DNA from: Vitellaria paradoxa
Taxonomy: Eukaryota > Streptophyta > Magnoliopsida > Ericales > Sapotaceae
Reading direction: 5' to 3'
Assembly (NCBI GenBank): GCA_019916065.1
Contig: CM034233.1
Coordinates: 45,200,173 to 45,264,172, forward strand
Length of the DNA stretch: 64,000 nt
Part shown: positions 49,640 through 59,960 of the stretch, piece after piece
Layout: every line of letters begins with the position of its first letter
Position numbering within the stretch: the stretch's first letter is position 1
The notes under the pieces: generated by a model
The model's database searches: none
Told to the model about the DNA's origin: nothing
What the model saw: only the letters and a program-made list of their open reading frames with translations
Translations under genes and position numbers: made by a program

Positions 49640-50731
49640 TCACTGAGGGGCTGGAGGTGGAAAAGAGTCCCTAATATGATCTAAGATAGTCTGGAGAAGG
49701 TGTCCTTGAGTCTGTTGGGATTGGGTGATACGCAACAGGAGTTGATGATCCTCTTCCTAGTTTTGCTCTATCAAACTGATGCACTCAGCCAATGCACCAA
49801 GTTGTTCTGCCAATTCCGTATTGGTAACATCTAGGTCATCATCAGAATCCTCCAAAACTTGTGACGGCCCACCCTCCACGGGGTCTTCAGTTTTTCTTTT
49901 CTTGTTCAGTATACCTCGAGATTTAGCATAGGATGTAATGTTGAAAGGTTGCAATCCCAAGGCAATGGGCAAGTCATCTGAAATCTGGGCTCCCTTCCTT
50001 CGGAAAATATCAGTAAGAGCACCTCCAAATGGTAAAGCGGTTAAAGATCCTGAATGCTCACAAGCATATGCTAATTGATGCCATAAGTAAAAAGGCAAAT
50101 CTAAAGTCATTCCTGTCCCAATGGCATAAATCAGACGTGCTCAAATAGCAGTACAATCTGAATTCCTATTCTGCGGCATCAGGTTGGTACAAGAAAACAC
50201 ATGCAAGGCCAAGTATTTATCTTTTAGTGCTGAAACTTTTTTCCTATACTCCGCTGTCCACTCCTGTCCTTCTGCTAAGATTTCGTAAATTACAATATGG
50301 AAAGGTGGGGTACCCTCAGCTGGATATGTGAACTCAGGATTTTGTACACGAGGCAATTGAAACACTTGAGCGAAATCATTTGGTGTTACTATCACCTCGA
50401 CCCCCTGGAGCCAACTTATAAGGCGTTCTCTACCTTGTCTCCGGATAATTGAACCTTCTTTGAAGTTGGCGAAGAATTCTCTAACTAAATCATTTACACA
50501 ATAAGCATTGAATTTGGTGATGTGAAGCCATTGTCGCCCTTCAAAATTCTGTTCCAACAAGAATTCTTCCTTCCTAAAGTGTCCAATCTCCCAATAACGC
50601 TCATCAACCACAGGTTTATGGGCCCAAATATCATCATAACTAGTCTCAGATTCTGCCCTCCAGAATCGAGTTCTATCAAAAAAAGGAGTTCCGAGTTTCC
50701 TGTTGGCACTATGTTTAATCCTTGGAGCCAT
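49640..50731 (-). pseudogene. Extra ORF X1 of element F (plant transposon protein domain-like)
   Basis: It starts MAPRIKHSANRKLGTPFFD and can be followed for 363 codons to a TGA at 49640, with two in-frame stops: TGA at about 50138 (CGA to TGA type) and TAG at about 49757 (CAG to TAG type). Readable pieces are LVREFFANFKEGSIIRRQG, GVEVIVTPNDFAQVFQLPRV, LHVFSCTNLMPQNRNSDCTA, ARLIYAIGTGMTLDLPFYLW and the tail KKRKTEDPVEGG with SDDDLDV. The layout (LVREFYANL, then a Val-rich turn, then an R-L-Y-A helix) resembles the Pfam family of 'putative plant transposon proteins' found in Athila-type elements (Transposase_32). Role unknown. KKRK may be a nuclear localisation signal. It follows the integrase by about 930 bp. 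Confidence 0.7.
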
Positions 50732-51083
50732 GAGAACTACAGATCATCACAACAAGATATTGAATTACTTAACCAATCAAGCCTATGTCCACACAAATTC
50801 AGTGGCCCCAAACTATATGCACTATGAAAATTCAACTCATGGTGATAATACTATTTGATGGAAAGATACATGAATGTGCATATCTACCATGAATGGGTTC
50901 ACTCTGATCATTTAGGTGGCCATACAACATCCACCTAAAATGGGATCCCTTAATCAACACAGCGATTTGAATAAGAATATTTGAAAAAAAAAAAAAAAAA
51001 AACTGAACAACGAGGAGTTTGATATCAATATTAAAGCACAACTCAATAACCAAACCAATTCTTGGGATCCAAGTGTAACCCAC

Positions 51084-51640
51084 GGCAAAGGGAGTAGGAG
51101 CATGTTAACACTTCACACCCTAGGCAAAATTCCAACTTCCCCATGGTTCGGAACACCATGAAGGAAGAAACTCAACCCTAGGCTCGGGTGGAAGAAAGAT
51201 GAAGAATTCGGCACCTAGGGCTTGAAAGAAGTTGAAAAACATACCTCAATTTCCTTAAATCCGAAGATGGGGACGAATTCCTCACTAACTGGGACTCGAA
51301 TTAGTTGAAACTTGTAGAAGCCCGTGAAGGTGAAGAAAGAATTTGGGAGAAGAAGAACTTGGGAGAGAAAGTTAAAAGAGATGAGCTGCCGAATTTGGGG
51401 AAAAAGAACCCGCAGGGTCTGGACCATTTGGGGCCGGTCCGGACCACAGAATGGTCCCAATTCAGAAGAAAGTCCAACCACTTTCTGTGGTCCCGACCGT
51501 GGATGGGTGGTCCGGACCACAGAGAGATCATCCCCCTCGGTTTTGCTCTATTATTCAAAATAAGAAAAATAAATCTATCCTAACAATTAAAATTCTAAAC
51601 TAATGAAAAATTAGATCTATCCTAAGTCTAAATATGATAC
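51084..51640 (-). other. Spacer between integrase and ORF X1 of element F, with two palindromic modules
   Basis: There is no supported gene; the overlapping open frames at 51215-51583 on both strands arise from the inverted repeats. Two copies of the GGTCCGGACC module lie at 51416-51449 and 51484-51523 (for example TCTGTGGTCCCGACC..GGTGGTCCGGACCACAGAG). The sequence is purine-rich on the plus strand (GAAGAAAGAATTTGGGAGAAG). Confidence 0.6.
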
Positions 51641-51660
51641 AACAAATTAATCATTCGAGA

Positions 51661-52560
51661 TTACTCATTAGATGGGGGATCCAAAAGATCCCATGTCTCA
51701 ACAAAACCAATAAAATTCTCCAAATAAGGCTTTAATCTATGCCCATTGACTTTAAAACGACTCCCATTGCCCAGGTTTTCTATCTCAATAGCTCCATGGT
51801 CTGCTACATGGGTAACAATGAAAGGTCCCATCCATTTAGATTACAATTTGCCCAGAAATAAGTGAAGTCGTGAGCGATAAAGCAATACCTTTTGCCCCTC
51901 ATGAAATGAACATCGTGCAATATGCCAGTCATGTATTTTCTTTATCTTTTCCTTGGAGATTAATGCATTCTCATATACATCATTCCGTAACTCTTCCATT
52001 TCTGCAATCTGTAATTTACGGTGTAGCCCGGCCTCATCAAGATCAAGGTTAAATTTCTTAATTGCCCAATAAGCTTTATGTTCTACTTCTACGGGCAAAT
52101 GGCATGGCTTACCATAAACTAACCGATACGGTGACATCCCTAACGTGGTTTTATACGCAGTGCGATAGGCCCAGAGGGAATCAATCAACCGCAATGACCA
52201 ATCCTTGCGATTTAGATTAACAGTCTTTTCTAGAATTTGCTTAATTTTCCTATTTGCAAGCTCCACTTGCCCACTTGTTTGGGGGTGATATGCAGTACTT
52301 ACCTTATGTACTACTCTATATCTGTGCAGTAGATTTCCTACTGGCCGGTTGCAGAAATGTTTACCTCCATTGCTAATAACTGCTCGTGGTACCCCGAAAC
52401 GTGAGAATATATTCTCGTGAAGGAATTTGAGCACAACTTTATCATCATTGGTTCTTGTGGCAATTGCTTCCACCCATTTAGAGACATAATCAACCCCAAC
52501 CAGTATGAATTCATATCCAAATGAAACTGGGAAGGGACCCATGAAATCTATTCCCTAACA
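51661..52560 (-). pseudogene. Integrase core and C-terminus of element F
   Basis: Catalytic core: [20 protein letters not shown] with the first Asp in [11 protein letters not shown], second site [15 protein letters not shown] where the usual Asp is Asn (52365-52385, ISDGG in the family), third site [20 protein letters not shown] with the Glu kept. Then [20 protein letters not shown] and [18 protein letters not shown], and a GPF-type end with KWMGPF and VNGHRLKPYLE, stop at 51661. Stops before GIDFMGPF (52555) and after HLFLGKL (51841) break the frame. The zinc finger lies in the preceding entry. With the second Asp lost the enzyme should not integrate DNA. Confidence 0.88.
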
Positions 52561-54344
52561 ATCAGAGATTTCTAAAACAATAATGGGGGATAGAGGCATC
52601 ATGTTCCTACGTGTTAAACTCCCTAAGCGTTGACATCTATCACATGTAGTGCAAAAATGATGCACGTCTTTAAAAAGGTGGGCCAATAGAATCCACATTG
52701 AAGGATTTTAGCAGCTGTTTTGTTAATGGAAAAATGGCCTCCACATGCTTGAGAGTGACAGAACTCAATTATGCTTGGAACTTCCCACTCCGGAATACAA
52801 CGGTGTATCACTTGATCAGGGCAATATTTAAATAAATACGGATCATCCCAAAAGAAAACACGTACTTTTCTAAGGAATTTCTTCCTATCCTTATAGTTCC
52901 ATTCTTCCGGGAGTTGTCCTGTCACTAGATAGTTAGCAATATCAGCATACCAAGGAGGATTGGATGTTGTTATCGCTCCTACATTAAACAATTGTTCGTC
53001 AAGAAAGCTATCGTTTATTTGAGTTTCATCCTGTGAATAAACTTTCATTGGCAGACGTGACAGATGATCTGCTACAACATTTTCAACACCTTTCTTATCT
53101 CTAATTTCGAGGTCAAACTCTTGCAATAGCAATATCCATTGAATTAATCGTGGTTTGGCCTCTTGCTTGGTCAACAAGTATTTAAGCGCTGAATGATCGG
53201 TGAAAACGATCACTGATGAACAAATGAGATAAGGTCGAAATTTCTCAAGGGCAAAAACAACTGCTAGCAATTCCTTTTCAGTTGTCGTATAATTTCTCTA
53301 GGCCTCGTTTAAGGTCTTACTAGCGTAATAAATAACATGCGCCTTTTTGTCCCTCATCTACCCTAAAATGGCCCCTATAGCATGATCACTTGCATCACAC
53401 ATCAGTTCAAAAGGGAGTGACCAGTCAGGAGGTTGAAGGATAGGGGCTGAGGTGAGACAACCCTTGAGTTCATCGAAGGATTTTTGACACTGGGGAGTCC
53501 ATTCAAATAGAGTATCTTGCATCAACAACTGACACAAGGGTTTAGAAATTTCACTGAAAGATTGAATGAATCGTCTATAAAACCCAGCGTGCCCTAAGAA
53601 TGACCTAATATCCCTTACAGATTGAGGAGTGGGTAGTTTTTGGATCAACTCGACTTTGGCTTGATCTACCTGGATGCCTTCTTGAGATACAATGTGTCCT
53701 AATACAATTCCTTGGGTGACCATAAAATGACACTTCTCCCAATTTAACACTAGGTTCTTTTCCTCACATCGTGCCAAAACTAACTCAAGATTCTTTAGAC
53801 ACTGCTCAAATGAATCTCCATACACAGAGAAATCGTCCATGAAAACCTCAACTATTTCTTCTACCATTTCACTAAAGATACTTATCATGCAGCGTTGAAA
53901 AGTAGCTGGAGCATTGCATAAGCCAAAAGGCATTCTTTTATATGTGAAGGTACCAAAAGGACAAGTAAAAGTGGTTTTAGCTTGGTCCTCTAAGGCTACC
54001 TCTATTTGGTTATATCCGGAATAGCCATCTAAAAAGCAATAGTAAGCATGGCTAGCTACTCTTTCTAGAACTTGATCTAAAAAGGGAAGAGGAAAATGAT
54101 CCTTTCGTGTAACCGCATTAAGTTTCCTATAGTCGATACACACTCACCAACCAGTTTGTATTCGAGTTGGAACCAACTCATTTTTCTCATTCCGAATTAC
54201 TGTAACACCTGATTTCTTAGGAACTACCTGTGCAGGGCTTACCCATTTAGAATCAGAGATAGGATAAATTATCCCTACGTCAAGTAGCTTCAACACTTCA
54301 GCTCTTACCACTTCTTTCATGTTCGGATTGAGTCATCGTTGCAT
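52561..54344 (-). pseudogene. Reverse transcriptase, RNase H and integrase zinc finger of element F
   Basis: RT: VVPKKSGVTVIRNEKNELVP, CIDYRKLNAVTRKDHFPLPF, DGYSGYNQIEVALEDQAKTT, FGLCNAPATFQRCM and the catalytic FMDDFSVYG (53820-53846), then VLGHIVSQEGIQVD. Connection and RNase [83 protein letters not shown]. Integrase zinc finger: [19 protein letters not shown] followed, after a frameshift near 52668, by a [13 protein letters not shown] Cys pair. Several stops interrupt it (TGA before VCIDYR near 54142, TAG after GAILG at 53358, TAG before RNYTTTEK). The family is Athila by sequence. FMDD replaces the usual YMDD and should be tolerated. Confidence 0.92.
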
Positions 54345-55785
54345 CTAGCGAACTGGTTTGGCTTCCTCTTCTAGATAGATACGATGTGTGCAAAGAAGAG
54401 GACTTATACCTTTCAGATTAGCTACTGACCATCCTAGAGCTTTCTTATAATTTTTCAAAAGTTGAACTAGCATTTGCTCTTGATGAATAGTCAATTCTGA
54501 AGAAATGATGACAGGATATGTTTCCCCCTCGCCTAGAAAAACATATTTCAAATTGTGAGGTAACGGTTTTCTGTCAGGGCTAGGAGCTTGTACTTCTGAA
54601 GACTCTGCTTTATTTAAAAGAGGTCCCAAACTCTCAAAAGTCAGATTCCACTTACTTACAGACATGATTGGGCATATTTCCAAACAATCAACTATAGTAC
54701 CTAGCTCTTGGTTTGATGTCATTAGGTGCGAATTCTCCTCACTAAGGCGAATAGCTTTCTCTAAAGGATCCTTAACAAATTCACGATCTACATACTCCTG
54801 AACTATGGATTCTATCAAATCCACTTCTTGTATATCAGGCACCTCTTTTGGTCATTTGGTAACATGAAAGATATTCGTTTCAAATTCAATGTTACCAAAA
54901 GAAATTTTCATGGATCCATTCCTACAATTAATCAATGCATTCGAAGTTGCTTAGAATGGTCATCCTAGAATTACTGGTGTCTGATCCGGTGTAGATAGAC
55001 TGGTAAGTGGTTGAGTATCTAGGATTATGAAATCCACTGGAAAATAAAAATTTTCCACTTGTACCAGTACATCTTCAATTATACCTCATGGAACTTTAAT
55101 TGATCTATCTGCAAGTTGCAAAGTCACACGGGTAGGCTTCAACTCACCTAAACCCAATTGCTCGTACACTGAGTAAGGGAGCAAATTCACACTCGCTCCT
55201 AAGTCAAGCAGTGCTCTACTAATATAATACTTCCCTATATAACAAGATATTATAGGACATCCTGGGTCTTTATATTTAGGGGGGAGTACGACATTGTACT
55301 ATGGCACTTGCTTGCTCAGTGAGAAATGCTTTCTCTTTGACATTTAAGCCCCTTTTTACAGTGCATAATTCCTTTAGGAATTTAGCATAAGAAGGGAATT
55401 GCTTAATTGCATCAAGGAGAGGTATATTAATTTTCACTTGTTTGAACACCTCTAGCAATTCAGCTATTTGGGCTTCTTTCCTAGCTTTCAAAAATCTCTG
55501 AGGGAAAGGTGCTTTAGGAACATATTCCCTAGGTATTATCATGGGTTCTTCTTCCTTTCCCTCTTCCTTTTCCGTTTTCTCTTGTTCGTCTGTTGTGGAC
55601 TCCTCACTTATGATTGGTTCTTTTCCCGCCTTCTTACTCTCATCCACCACACACCAAGGTTTCAACTCTTCACTCATTTCATCATTCCTAGAAGGAAGAG
55701 TTTTATCTATAATTTTTCCGCTCCTAAGTGTTGTGATGTTTTGGACTTGCTCTATGTTCCCTTGAAAACTAGAAGATCCTTCAAC
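54345..55785 (-). pseudogene. Protease and flanking regions of element F
   Basis: From the right: TTLRSGKIIDKTLPSR, an acidic Glu/Lys stretch (KTEKEEGKEEEPM), REYVPKAPFPQRFLKARKEA and VFKQVKINIPLLDAIKQFPS, YAKFLKELCTVKR, a frameshift in a C run (about 55278-55284), then the aspartic protease ALLDLGASVNLLPYSVYEQL (near 55195) and the ILG-PF motif with a stop in place of Arg (near 54960), and the pre-RT segment LKYVFLGEGETYPVIISSEL, LLKNYKKALGWSVANLKGIS. DLGAS is the usual Athila variant of DTGA. At least six stops or frame changes are present. Confidence 0.85.
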
Positions 55786-57348
55786 TTATTTAGCTTGGGC
55801 TACTGGATTTGGACGAGGTTGAGCCGGAAATTGACCCTTTGGTTGTCTGACTAAAGTTTGTGTCAAAAGAGTCAATTGGCTCTTGATTTCATCCATATTT
55901 CTCAATTGGCCCTTGATTTCGTCCATATTTCTCAATTGGCCCTTGATTTCTTCCATATTTCTCAATTGGCCCTTGATTTCATCCATATTTCTATCATTTT
56001 GAATCCAAAGTGTATTTTGACTATGCATGAATTGTTGAAGTGTTTCTTCTATAGATCTTTTGTTTGGAGGAATGTAAGGAGCATGGGATGGTCCCACATT
56101 CTGAGACATTCCTGGATTGGACATTGGGGCTTGAGGAGTTGGGGAATGAGGTGCGTGATAAGTTTGTGGAATTTGAGCTCCCTCATTTCTCCAACTAAAA
56201 TTGGGGTGATTCCTCACTGCCAGATGGTAAGTCTCAGAATAGGGATTTCCTCCTAGATTTTGTCCCCTATATGGTTGGCGATATTGGTTTATGGCATGTA
56301 TTGGGAGTTCACTAATTTGTTGGCTCTGGGCAACTTCTCTACAAATATGAAGGTTAGGGCAATCGTTTATTCCATGGGATTGGTTTTCACATAGTGCGCA
56401 ATAGACCTTTGCCACTAGCTCTCTTACAGGTTGTGGGTCCTTTTTGGTTTTCAAAGTTTCTATTTCTCGAGAGAGTGTTGCTAACTTTGCCTTAAGGTCA
56501 TCAGCTTCACTTAATTGATGCATACCTCTAACTAGGGTAACACTAGTTGTTCGAGAACTTTGGGTTCCAGTGATATCCGAGGTTTGTGCATTTTCAGCTA
56601 AGAATTCAAAATATTCAAAAGCTTCTTCAGGGGTTTTATCATAAAACTGCCCATTGCACATTGTTTCCATAAATTGTTTTAAGTCTGACGTTAATGAGCT
56701 ATAGAAGATGCTGGCAAGACGCCAAACTTCAAATCCATGGTGAGGGCAAGAATGTACAAGAGTTTTAAACCTCTCCCAACTCTGATAGAAAGTTTCACCA
56801 TGTTGTGGAGCAAAGTTCAATATTTGATGCTGTATAGCATCAGTTCTATTGGGAGGAAAAAATTTCTTAAGAAATTTGGTTTGCATTTCATCCCATGTGT
56901 GAATGGAATTAGATGGTAGGAATTCAAACCATCTAGCAGCCTTATCGTGCAAAAAGAATGGAAAAAGCTTAAGAAATACTAATTTTATGGGACATCCCTA
57001 ATCCTTGATAGTGACACAAATGTTCCTAAATCGAGTTAAATGATCGTATGGGTTTTCAGAGTCCATACCATAGAAAGTAGGTAATAATTGTATCATGCCA
57101 TGTTTAAAGTTGAAAGGTCTTTGGTTTTCTGGCCAAACTATGCAAGACTCAGGTGTATGCCTATCTGGTTGTAAGATATCTCTCATGGAACGCCTAGCAG
57201 CAACAGCTTGTTCTTCAGCCATTTCGAAAGGTGGAATAGGAAGTCTAGGACTTTGATTTCCTTCTAAATGAGCTTCAAATTCTAAAGGAACAGCTAAGGG
57301 ATCAGGACACTGTAATCTACCATCTTCCCCTCGAATCCAATTGTTCAT
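55786..57348 (-). pseudogene. Gag of element F, one amber stop
   Basis: It starts MNNWIRGEDGRLQCPDPLAV (57348), with RSMRDILQPDRHTPESCIVW, FNFKHGMIQLLPTFYGMDSE and FRNICVTIKD, an in-frame TAG (56998) in place of the Gln seen in the E units, then GCPIKLVFLKLFPF and a long open part: DKAARWFEFLPSNSIHTWDE, FLKKFFPPNRTDAIQ, FYDKTPEEAFEYFEFLAENA. The CCHC zinc knuckle is CALCENQSHGINDC (CX2CX4HX4C; about 56385-56430). After it are PYRGQNLGGNPYS, a Pro-rich part, and four 10-residue repeats. It ends with TAA at 55786. It would form the capsid of the virus-like particle and bind RNA. It is 515 or so residues long if the stop is ignored, typical for Athila. Confidence 0.92.
55871..55990 (-). repeat. 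Four 30-bp tandem repeats in gag of element F
   Basis: Exactly four units of 30 bp (CTCAATTGGCCCTTGATTTC + RTCCATATTT) encoding NMDEIKGQLR, NMEEIKGQLR, NMDEIKGQLR and NMDEIKSQLT. The helical, charged unit would lengthen a coiled-coil-like tail. It is an in-frame expansion. Confidence 0.92.
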
Positions 57349-57377
57349 AAGCTAGGAAAAGAGTCAGAAAAAGGGTA

Positions 57378-57416
57378 CTGTGGTCTGGACCAGAGGGTAG
57401 ACAGTCGGGACCACAG
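57378..57416 (-). promoter_or_regulatory. Palindromic GGTCC module in the leader of element F
   Basis: CTGTGGTCTGGACCAGAGGG followed by TAGACAGTCGGGACCACAG, between PBS and gag start (57348). It is the third context in F where this module occurs, after the U3 and the spacer before ORF X1. The rest of the leader (57417-57523) has no open frame. Confidence 0.45.
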
Positions 57417-57523
57417 AATACTAATTTGAAGCAAAAAGGTTTGAAAAATAAAATTTTTTTAATTTTTTATTTCAGAAAAAGAAAATTAACTTAAAAATGA
57501 AAACAACCTAAAAACTAAAATTT

Positions 57524-57550
57524 GGCTCCCCGGCAACGGCGCCAAAAACT
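57524..57550 (-). other. Primer-binding site of element F
   Basis: The minus strand reads TTTTTGGCGCCGTTGCCGGG, directly following the LTR end ...GAGCGGTCA. TGGCGCCGTTGCCGGGGA is the Athila/Calypso-type site, reported to pair with tRNA-Asp. It is intact compared with the sites of A, B and E. Confidence 0.85.
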
Positions 57551-59360
57551 TGACCGCTCTTAGAAAGTGCGTCTAAATTAACCCCCAAGTGCAAGGGTGT
57601 GCGGTGTAGTTTTAACTCGGTGAGTCCGAGGTCGAATTCACAGGGAGCCTATGATATTTAGTTTCTAGGTTAAAATGGAAATCCTAAATTTGAATGTAAA
57701 CTAAGTTGTAGATTAATTAAAACTAATTCCTAAGGTTTTGCAAATTTAAAATTCAAATTAAAACAACTTAACAACCTATTAACAAAATTTCAACAATTTA
57801 ATTTTTGATTTTTGATTTCAAGGAATTAAATATTAGCTAAAAAGGATTTTTTTTTCGAATTTAAGTACGCTTTAAAATAGTCTAATCTAAAAACTACAAT
57901 GTAAATACTTCAATTAAATCAAACAAAGACAATTCGATTAAGAAGAAATAAATTTAAGAAGTCCTTGATCCAACTATCAATTCCGGGTAGTTTACGTCAT
58001 CACTATGGGATGAGTTGTAATACTTGCGTTAAAACCTAAATTAAGATTTATTCGAAAATTATTGAGAAAGTTTTAATCAAAAGCTTTTACCAGTGATTAC
58101 AGAAAATATAGTCAAAAACTTCTGTTTTCGAAGGGTTTTCAAACAATCCTATTCGAATTCGGATTCAAACCCAATTCTTCTGGTTTATCCAAAATTATTA
58201 AGAAAATTTTAATCGAAAACCTTTACCAATGATTACAGAGAATATAGTTAAAGATTTTTGTTTTCGAATGTTTCTGAAATAAACTAATTCAAATTAGGAT
58301 TCAAAATATGAATTTTCAGTTCTTCAAAATTATTAAGAAAATTTTAATCAAAAACCTTTACCAGTGATTACAGAGAATATAGTCAAAGGTTTTCGTTTTC
58401 AAAAGTTTTTGAAGGAACTGAATCAGGTTTTAAAAAGTGTAGATCCCTACGCATGAGCTTTCGCAAACCATGCGAAGGGTCTATGCAAACGTCTCAAAGT
58501 TGTAGACCCCTACGTATGAGCTTTTGCAACGCTGCGAAGGGTCTACGTACATCCCATAGATCAGAGTAAACTACCCTTTCTTGATTCGTTGAATCAAGAA
58601 CTAGGGTTTCTACGCTAGCATGCTTGTAAACGAAATGAATATATTCATCGAAGCCATATTTAATGGATTCGCTAAATCAAACAATGAAACAAGATTACTA
58701 AACGACTAAATCAAAACTAAACATGCGAAATCAATCAAACCTCTATTTCAAATATTCAAATAATATCATTAATCTAAGGAAGAATTGTAACGTACTCAGA
58801 AACAAACTTCGAAATAAAACTCTGAATAGTAACTGCTGAAACGAATGCGTTGAAAGCTCCGAAACCACGTAAGAACATCAACGTAAGCAAAACAAACCCT
58901 CAAAAATTTCTAGACGAATGAAAAAAATATAGAGAAAAGAAGAAGAAGAAGAAGAAGAAGAGTCCCTTCCAGTCAGCCCTTGGCCCTTAAGCAGTCTTTT
59001 TATATCTTGTAAAAGAAACCCTAAAACTTTAAATTGCCCGTGCTACGATCCACCATACTGTGGTCCGGACTGTGCGCCAGGTGGTCCGGACCACAGAAGC
59101 CTTGTTTTCTGCACTTTTGCTCCTCATTTGCCGCTAAGTCCTTGGGGTACTCCGGGCCATCCTGAACGAAGTTGGTTCGATATCCTCCCCTTCATCTCCA
59201 AAGTCACTATCTTCTTCATTTAATTCACCATTTTCCCTGCAATTAAGAAAACAAACCTTATAAGTGACAAAATAATGATAATTCTTCAAAATAAAGTACT
59301 CAATTACCTTAATAACCATGAAAACGTGGAGTTTGTAATTACACTTTTCAAGTGTAATCA
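57551..59360 (-). repeat. 5' LTR of element F
   Basis: TGACCGCTCTTAGAAAGTG ... TTCAAGTGTAATCA. It is nearly identical to the 3' LTR (45035-46825); differences are scattered substitutions and an expanded GAA run (58938-58961). The TATA box ATATAAAAAG is at 58996-59005 (minus) and the palindromic module at 59058-59096. The end is a hairpin TTACACTT-TTC-AAGTGTAA (59339-59357). The open frame at 59134-59394 is LTR sequence and has a copy at 46599-46835. Confidence 0.93.
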
Positions 59361-59853
59361 CTCTAGAACATGTTGAGATAACTAGATACACCATGAATAG
59401 TATGCATGTTTGGAATACATATCATCTATGTTTGTTTGAGACATTGTGAGCACAAGTGGACCCGTGCTCACATCCCTACAGATTTTGATGCAGGTACAAG
59501 CCATAACAATTAGGTGGGCTAAGGGGTTTGGATTAGGAGGTTGTGCGTGAGCCCTACCAAGCCTAGCAAAGCTCCTGGTCATTTAGCTTAAATTTCTTTT
59601 GGAATTGTAATATTGTACATTGAGGACTTGTTCGATTTGGTTGTATGGGCCCTAAGGCCTGAGTTATGTATTAATGAGAGAAGTGTTGGAAGTTTGTGAC
59701 TTGTTTATAGTCAAGGTTAAATTTATGTTATCTTAACTATGTCTCGGGCTCACTGGTTTACGTTGCGTTACTTTGATGATGGGTTTGTTATGTTAATGCA
59801 TGTTGTGTGTGTTTATCACTCACCCCTTGGGTCACGAGATCCAGGGCGTGACA

Positions 59854-59960
59854 GAAGGAATTGTGATATTAAAATAAAGTGCAATAACATTAAATTTTAA
59901 AGCAAATTTATTAACTCAAAAATTAAATTAAATAACAAACATGATATTAAAGAGGTTCTT
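59854..59960 (-). repeat. 5' LTR of element A, second segment
   Basis: GAAGGAATTGTGATATTAAA through AAAGAGGTTCTT continues the LTR of A exactly where it stopped at 42639, in step with 33516-33620 of the left LTR. It is broken off at TTCTT by the insertion of element G; the left LTR reads AGAGGTTCTTGATTCAAC at that point. Confidence 0.9.

Larger units (their letters stand above)
45030..59365 (-). mobile_element. Element F: complete Athila-type Ty3/gypsy retrotransposon, TSD CTCTA
   Basis: The element spans 45035-59360 (14.3 kb), with LTRs 45035-46825 and 57551-59360 and target duplication CTCTA at 45030-45034 and 59361-59365. Order on the minus strand: 5' LTR, PBS, leader, gag with zinc knuckle, protease, RT, RNase H, integrase, spacer, extra ORF X1, extra ORF X2, non-coding 3' region, polypurine tract, 3' LTR. 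The two LTRs are nearly identical by eye, so insertion is recent compared with its surroundings, yet the coding part has many stops. It is the only element in the window with the full set of domains. Confidence 0.95.
42635..59858 (+). mobile_element. Tekay-like solo LTR, TSD GAAGG, split by element F
   Basis: The LTR is 42640-45034 plus 59366-59853 (about 2.88 kb, TGTAATACCCTGGAC ... CCAGGGCGTGACA), flanked by GAAGG at 42635-42639 and 59854-59858. The intact target is visible in the left LTR of A (GGAGTGAAGGAATTGTG near 33513). It has GGGCGCCC-type motifs at 42823-42902 and 43667-43795, and an AT-run promoter candidate TTTTATATATATATATATAT at 42995-43014. Short open frames at 42738-42971 and 42798-43121 follow the GC motifs and are not genes. 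LTR length and the CACGCCC-type end fit Tekay/Del chromoviruses. Confidence 0.88.
33301..59960 (-). mobile_element. Element A: gag-only Athila-type retrotransposon with nested insertions
   Basis: The 3' LTR is on the left (33301-35136); the internal region is 35137-42421; the 5' LTR is on the right and is split into 42422-42639, 59854-59960 and a part beyond the window. The target is tandem unit U4: the sequence ...TTTTAAACAATAT precedes the element, and the other units read CAATATAACTAAAGG at that point. After removing nested insertions the internal region is about 4.2 kb and holds only a gag-like ORF plus non-coding sequence. It has no pol, so mobility would have required proteins from an element such as F. 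Confidence 0.85.

Noticed and set aside
51215..51583. Overlapping open frames on both strands with GPxxG-type words
   Set aside because: They arise from the two palindromic GGTCCGGACC modules and have no domain.
55871..55990. Four evenly spaced 30-bp repeats that could suggest a CRISPR-like array
   Set aside because: There are no spacers; the units are directly adjacent and in frame with gag, and the sequence is a plant nuclear retrotransposon.
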